NCBI GenBank assembly: GCA_038040485.1
Contig: JBBPIE010000008.1
Location: forward strand, 62,001 to 126,000
DNA length: 64,000 bases
Direction: 5' to 3'
Source: Onstottus_B arcticum
GTDB taxonomy: Bacteria; Acidobacteriota; Blastocatellia; UBA7656
In this document: positions 60,206 through 64,000 of the stretch, in pieces
Position numbering within the stretch: the stretch's first letter is position 1
How the letters are laid out: each line of letters begins with the position of its first letter
Program-made: the position numbers and the translations under genes
The notes under the pieces: model-generated
The model's database searches: none
Told to the model about the DNA's origin: nothing
The model's input: only the letters and a program-made list of their open reading frames with translations

Positions 60206-62479
60206 TCAGGTTGCGAGAGCCAGCCGGTAATCAGTTGGCGTTCGAATCACGACCGCCGATGGCGTCAGGCGAGAAACTTCTAAAGCCCGCGCTGTTTCAT
60301 AGTCCCTCGCCGAAGGGTCAGACGGGCTCAGATGGCTGTGCCATGTTCCAAGGCAGTACAACGCGTAATTGCACGACCGAGCGTAATCCCTGAGCGACTG
60401 TCGTAATCCCAGTTTTCCGAGCACAAAGTGAGTTGCAGACCGGAGGCTGTCAGGCGGAGCGGTAAGTACGTCCACTACATAAAACGTCTCTGCGGCGTCG
60501 GAGAATCTGCCGACGAGGACACCCCCGGTTTCTTTGCCCGGCCATCGTCCAATCTCTTCAAGGATTCTGCCGTGGGCGAGTTGAGAAATACGGACCAACG
60601 GGGATGCCGAGTCCCGCCTCTCTCGAACAACCTTGCACGGCAACGCTTCAAACTTTCTCCACAAGACTCCTATTCCATCATCGCTAAGCTTCCCGATGAG
60701 GATTTGACCTGAGCCCGGTAGCCCCTCGATCTGCAGCAGGCGTATCGCTTCGGCCATTGACGCCGCAAAAATGGAAACTCTACCATCTGGAATCGCCATA
60801 GTTGGCGAGCCGCAACCCAACCCGGTATCCACCCTTCGTACGGAGTCTGGCTCTTCGAACATAACCCGACGGAGATCGCTGTCTCGTAAGGCAAGCTCAT
60901 AAACGGAAGAGATCAAATCACCACAATTTGGATTCCGATCTGGGCCCTCGACCGCCACCAATCCTATTCTGCCATCCGAGAACAAGGAGGTCTCGATTGT
61001 TCGAAGCCGGAGATTTCTGCAGGACGCAAGTGCTTCCCTCACTGAGAGCGAGGCTGTCGAGTTTACGGCCGCCCACGCGCGCCTTGGCAGCAAGCTATTC
61101 ATCTGCTCTTCGTTTCTGAGGACATCGCGAACGTCCAAGTTGAATGGCGCACAGTCTTGCGCTAGCTGACGAGCAGCGTTTGAAACTGCCTCCGCCTTTC
61201 CGAGAAAGCATGCCCGGTCCGGCCGATCGCCGACCGGGGGCAGCGCATGGCGAGCAGCGTTGTGAGGAAATAGGTAGCCACTGTCGACAACCGTTGAGGG
61301 AGCCGCGCCTGAGCGTGCCATGTGCAGAGCAATCTTCGATCCGACACTTCCAACGCCTATCTGAATCCATCGCGGGTTCTCTCGTGACGAGTCGGTGTCC
61401 GACATTCTTCTCAGCAACCTCACAGATATCGCGTCCCTGTGGCCAGCAGGTCGCACACCGGTAGCCCCGCTGGCCTTGAAGGAAGATTTCGAATCGAGCT
61501 CGGCTATGTACGGGCACAGCTCCAGGTCGCTATCACTTCGGATCAAGTGAAAAGGCCTGCGAGCACAGAGAATGATCGCGACTGGGACAGTTGCGTCCGA
61601 GGTAACACCTCCTTTCAAGCAGTTCGCCACCCATTTCAATCCGTTTGCAAGCTGCGTGTCGCAGCCGTAATCTTTCGCTCTGGCAACAAGACTAGAAATG
61701 TCACAAACCGTCTCTGGACGATATTCACCAGCCAGCCACAACTTTCCTGTTGCCCTCCTCCCAGGCCACACAAAAAGCGCGACAGATACTCCATACTGAA
61801 CACCATCGCGTAGTATCACCTTCCGGAACGCGTCTTTTGCGGACGTGGGACTTAGTGTCGTGCTGTCTGTCACAGTTCCGAAGATAGCTGAACGACCGCT
61901 GGATTGCTTCAGCACGTATTCGAGCCGAAATAGCCGATGTCCAGCATCGCGATTCACTCGCGACCTCATAGTGTCGGCGTCGAAGACAAAGACGTCGCGC
62001 AAACTGTCGCGACGAACAGGCTCCCAGCCCTGGGCTGGGTCGATCAACCGCCCTAGTGCTGCGTTTTCGAGCCAAACGACGAGTTGATTCAGGATTACGG
62101 CAATGCCCGCGCGTTGCAGTAATTCGTCGAGGTTGCCGTCATAAATGCAGGGGCTGGGCTGCTCGTTTGGTGGCCCGGGATTAACGTGAGCGAGAGAGCG
62201 ATCGAAGTCCTGTCGTAAGAGGATCCGTGGCGCTCGCAGTGGGAAACCTTCAGGAAATCTGAACAGCACAGGCTCAACCGGGAGAACTCCATTCGGACTT
62301 CGCCCCGGCGCTAGCCATCTCGAGGGAAGACCGACGCTGATGGCGGCCTCCACATCAATCACGCCGTTCCTAACCTGTGGAACCCGCACGCGCTGAATGT
62401 TAGGGTGTCGCTGCATTAGGCTGACGGCTCGCCCCAGTGCTATCGGCGCGTATGTAGCCTCATTCTTCATCACGATCAA
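60206..62479 (-). CDS. Fused E2-E1-JAB ubiquitin-like conjugation/deconjugation protein
   Basis: 757 residues. Residues about 25-150 are E2-like: RFPEGFPLRAPRILL, then HVNPGPPNEQPSPCIYDG with candidate catalytic Cys111 and a helical end. A central domain (about 160-350) is unassigned. Residues about 365-595 are an E1/ThiF-type adenylation domain: nucleotide loop IGVGSVGSKIALHMARSG (GVGSVG at 375-380), VDSGYLFPHNAARHAL; Cys519 or Cys556 may be catalytic. Residues about 625-757 are a JAB/JAMM isopeptidase: Glu650 (ETGGVLVG), His714 and His716 with Asp726 (TWHSHLSPSDPSARD). In known bacterial systems such as CBASS Cap2-Cap3 the JAB is separate; here all three steps are one chain. It overlaps the upstream MBL gene by four bases (TTGA); an ATG at 62470 is another start. 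Confidence 0.9.
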   Translation of the reverse strand: MIVMKNEATYAPIALGRAVSLMQRHPNIQRVRVPQVRNGVIDVEAAISVGLPSRWLAPGRSPNGVLPVEPVLFRFPEGFPLRAPRILLRQDFDRSLAHVNPGPPNEQPSPCIYDGNLDELLQRAGIAVILNQLVVWLENAALGRLIDPAQGWEPVRRDSLRDVFVFDADTMRSRVNRDAGHRLFRLEYVLKQSSGRSAIFGTVTDSTTLSPTSAKDAFRKVILRDGVQYGVSVALFVWPGRRATGKLWLAGEYRPETVCDISSLVARAKDYGCDTQLANGLKWVANCLKGGVTSDATVPVAIILCARRPFHLIRSDSDLELCPYIAELDSKSSFKASGATGVRPAGHRDAISVRLLRRMSDTDSSRENPRWIQIGVGSVGSKIALHMARSGAAPSTVVDSGYLFPHNAARHALPPVGDRPDRACFLGKAEAVSNAARQLAQDCAPFNLDVRDVLRNEEQMNSLLPRRAWAAVNSTASLSVREALASCRNLRLRTIETSLFSDGRIGLVAVEGPDRNPNCGDLISSVYELALRDSDLRRVMFEEPDSVRRVDTGLGCGSPTMAIPDGRVSIFAASMAEAIRLLQIEGLPGSGQILIGKLSDDGIGVLWRKFEALPCKVVRERRDSASPLVRISQLAHGRILEEIGRWPGKETGGVLVGRFSDAAETFYVVDVLTAPPDSLRSATHFVLGKLGLRQSLRDYARSCNYALYCLGTWHSHLSPSDPSARDYETARALEVSRLTPSAVVIRTPTDYRLALAT

Positions 62480-63639
62480 CCGTGCGCCAGTGGTTGGCCG
62501 CCTATCGCGCCTGCACCACGAATCACCGATACTCTCATCGGTCGGGAAAGGTGCCGCGGACCAGCCGTCGTGATTTCAAACTCAAGCGGTTCGGGATTGT
62601 CCTCGGATGGGCGTTCGCCAACGCAAACGAAGGAACCCCTCACGCTCTTCGCGATCTCTTCGTATTCTCGCTTCGCTCGAATGCAAGGCGGGTCGCAGTC
62701 GTCATCCTTAACAGGTCGGCTGCCGGCTATGATGAACGCGCCCTCCAGCGCCTGGGCAAGAGCGTTTCGCGCGTCTGAGCTAACCGCCGCACTTTCTCTT
62801 AACTCGCTCCAGCTATCATATGAAAGCGCGTGCCACGAGCAGTGATGAGGGCTTAGAAGCATATCGTACTGAAGAACCTCCGGCTGCGCCGCGTGTTTTT
62901 TCCACAACCGTTCCCAGATCCCGACTTCGGCATCACCTGCAGTTAAGAATATGCAGGCGTTTTCGTTGCCATTCGCCGTCAAGCCGATTCTGAGGATCAC
63001 GCTGGAGTGGTTTTTGCTCAGCGATTCCTCGACCAAGTCATCCTCGCTAATCGTCAATGGCGCGAGGAGCTGGATGTTGGCGCTGCGATCGTACTCCCCG
63101 TTGATTCGCTGAATGGCGTCGTCGACCTTAATAAGAATGTCACCAAGGTCATCCGTCTTCCCTCCCTTGTCCTCGCCAAGTACGAGAATACGATCACCCT
63201 CCACCAAAGGCCCGCGACTGTCACGGAATCTCTTGACCCGGCGTTTGGCTTCCGCTTGAAGAGCCTGTGCATCGTCGCAGAGCGTCAGATTCCTAGATGC
63301 TCGCCGAAACACGATGGGGGAAGACCACAACTCCCGAATGAAGATCTTGTCACTGTCGTCAGGAAACTCGCTCGGCGGTCCTAGATAGAAGTGTTCACGA
63401 AGCCCATTGCAGTGATCGGCATCCGGATGACTTAGCACGAAGGCATCGACGTATAGCCTTCCGGCATCATCCTGGTTGAGCCGTTCTCGCAGCTCAGCTC
63501 CTACGTCCGGCGTGTCGTCCTCTGGATCATCCGCTGCGTCGCGAATGTTCACGTCGATGAGCAACGTACGGCCGCTCTCGAATTTCAGCAACGTCATGTC
63601 GCCGTTGCCAACTGGGAAAAAAGTTACAGTTGTTTTCAT
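62476..63639 (-). CDS. ComEC-like metallo-beta-lactamase-fold hydrolase
   Basis: 387 residues, AAAGGAG upstream. The MBL fold opens MKTTVTFFPVGNGDMTLLKF and LLIDVN; the metal motif VLSHPDADHCNG carries His71, Asp73, Asp75 and His76; FLTAGDAE supplies the bridging Asp and LLSPHHCSWHALS a late His. This is the ComEC/Rec2-type soluble MBL subfamily, often nucleases or phosphodiesterases and often found beside ubiquitin-like conjugation genes in prokaryotes. It is translationally coupled to the E2-E1-JAB gene. It may be the effector, or an enzyme on the conjugate; I cannot decide. Confidence 0.9.
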   Translation of the reverse strand: MKTTVTFFPVGNGDMTLLKFESGRTLLIDVNIRDAADDPEDDTPDVGAELRERLNQDDAGRLYVDAFVLSHPDADHCNGLREHFYLGPPSEFPDDSDKIFIRELWSSPIVFRRASRNLTLCDDAQALQAEAKRRVKRFRDSRGPLVEGDRILVLGEDKGGKTDDLGDILIKVDDAIQRINGEYDRSANIQLLAPLTISEDDLVEESLSKNHSSVILRIGLTANGNENACIFLTAGDAEVGIWERLWKKHAAQPEVLQYDMLLSPHHCSWHALSYDSWSELRESAAVSSDARNALAQALEGAFIIAGSRPVKDDDCDPPCIRAKREYEEIAKSVRGSFVCVGERPSEDNPEPLEFEITTAGPRHLSRPMRVSVIRGAGAIGGQPLAHG

Positions 63640-63703
63640 TTGAATTGATCAACTCCTTTCGCTGTGGTTCCACACTGGTTTGCTATTCTTAGATCGCTGC
63701 GCT

Positions 63704-64000
63704 TCACTCGCCGTGCTCCGGGAGACTCAGCAATTCTGATCCCTGTTTCAGCACACGGCAGACGACCCCTTGCACGACCAAATCCTTATCAAGAATGATC
63801 GGGCTGTATTTTGGATTAGAGGAAACCGGCTTCAGCAAGCAGTATCCTGGGCCGCAGGTCAAACGCTTGATTGTTGCCTCACCGTCAACTAGTGCGACTA
63901 TGATTGCGCCCGAGTCGGCGGTAGCTTGCTGACGCACTAAGACTAAGTCTTTGTCTTCGATCTTCTCATTCTCCACGGTTGCCCGATTCATAGAATCGCC
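63704..64000 (-). CDS. LexA/S24-type peptidase domain protein (C-terminal part, cut by the window edge)
   Basis: Open from the right edge for 98 codons. The frame begins GDSMNRA, holding the catalytic Ser of S24 peptidases, and later has DGEATIKRL with the catalytic Lys; GAIIVALVDG lies between them as in LexA/UmuD. The N-terminal DNA-binding domain, if any, lies beyond 64000, so a LexA-like or CI-like repressor is likely but unproven. It is 64 bases upstream of the MBL gene on the same strand and may regulate the locus by self-cleavage after DNA damage or another signal. Confidence 0.85.
   Translation of the reverse strand, partial: GDSMNRATVENEKIEDKDLVLVRQQATADSGAIIVALVDGEATIKRLTCGPGYCLLKPVSSNPKYSPIILDKDLVVQGVVCRVLKQGSELLSLPEHGE

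Noticed and set aside
60206..62479. A CBASS operon
   Set aside because: The protein has Cap2/Cap3-like parts, but no CD-NTase and no Cap effector gene is found; the cyclase at 21.5-23 kb is class III and nearly 40 kb away.

Overview
The window looks like a chromosome segment of a Gram-negative, menaquinone-using bacterium. Single genes give the evidence: LpxD for lipid A, a LolA-like protein, a MenG/UbiE methyltransferase, a multihaem c-type cytochrome and a PilB/GspE-type ATPase. The many exported proteins, an Rhs remnant, dispersed palindromic repeats and the overall gene style fit Acidobacteriota (Blastocatellia-like) best. That placement is inference, because no rRNA or other phylogenetic marker lies here.

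Layout. 0-1 kb: tail of an unknown gene and a DUF433/DUF5615-like toxin-antitoxin pair. 1-6.2 kb: Lon protease, an MltD-like lytic transglycosylase, an exported protein. 6.3-10.7 kb (minus strand): a conflict or signalling locus with a DUF4071 protein and a TIR-TM-coiled coil-WD40 gene now split by two opposite-sense frameshifts. 11.8-15.7 kb (plus): tyrosinase, HEAT-repeat protein and a HEAT-SCO-MerC-like fusion, read as a copper enzyme with its own maturation factors. 15.7-17.6 kb: PilB/GspE-type ATPase. 17.8-24.4 kb (minus): an unusual five-gene set with a DapDC-like PLP enzyme, a nucleotidyl cyclase-FGE fusion, an asparaginase homologue lacking the catalytic Asp, a membrane protein, and a YbaK-Asp/Glu racemase fusion lacking both catalytic cysteines.

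25-40.5 kb is mostly housekeeping: glycerate kinase, NtrC-type regulator, SSB, bifunctional-nuclease family protein, ParA/ParB, LpxD, Xer recombinase, Mrp and an A-type Fe-S carrier, and a PotC-PotD fusion. 40.5-47.9 kb is accessory: a frameshifted Rhs remnant, an exported EF-hand-like protein, a tiny HTH ORF without a canonical start, a TPR protein, a small Cys-rich membrane protein, and palindromic repeats. 48-59.4 kb: inactive-looking M16 homologue, MenG/UbiE, TldD/TldE, LolA-like protein, ABC ATPase, DciA-like protein, Maf and an SDR. Within it sits a metallophosphatase-multihaem cytochrome whose frame is interrupted by one TGA where I expect a Cys, a selenocysteine candidate.

59.4-64 kb (minus): a membrane protein and a ubiquitin-like conjugation locus. 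It reads S24/LexA-type peptidase (cut by the window end), ComEC-like metallo-beta-lactamase, and a single E2-E1-JAB protein. No ubiquitin-like modifier is visible inside the window.

The strongest leads are the TGA/selenocysteine candidate, the 17.8-24.4 kb operon built partly of pseudoenzymes, the E2-E1-JAB/MBL/S24 locus, and the tyrosinase-SCO cluster. All calls come from reading the sequence; no database search was run.
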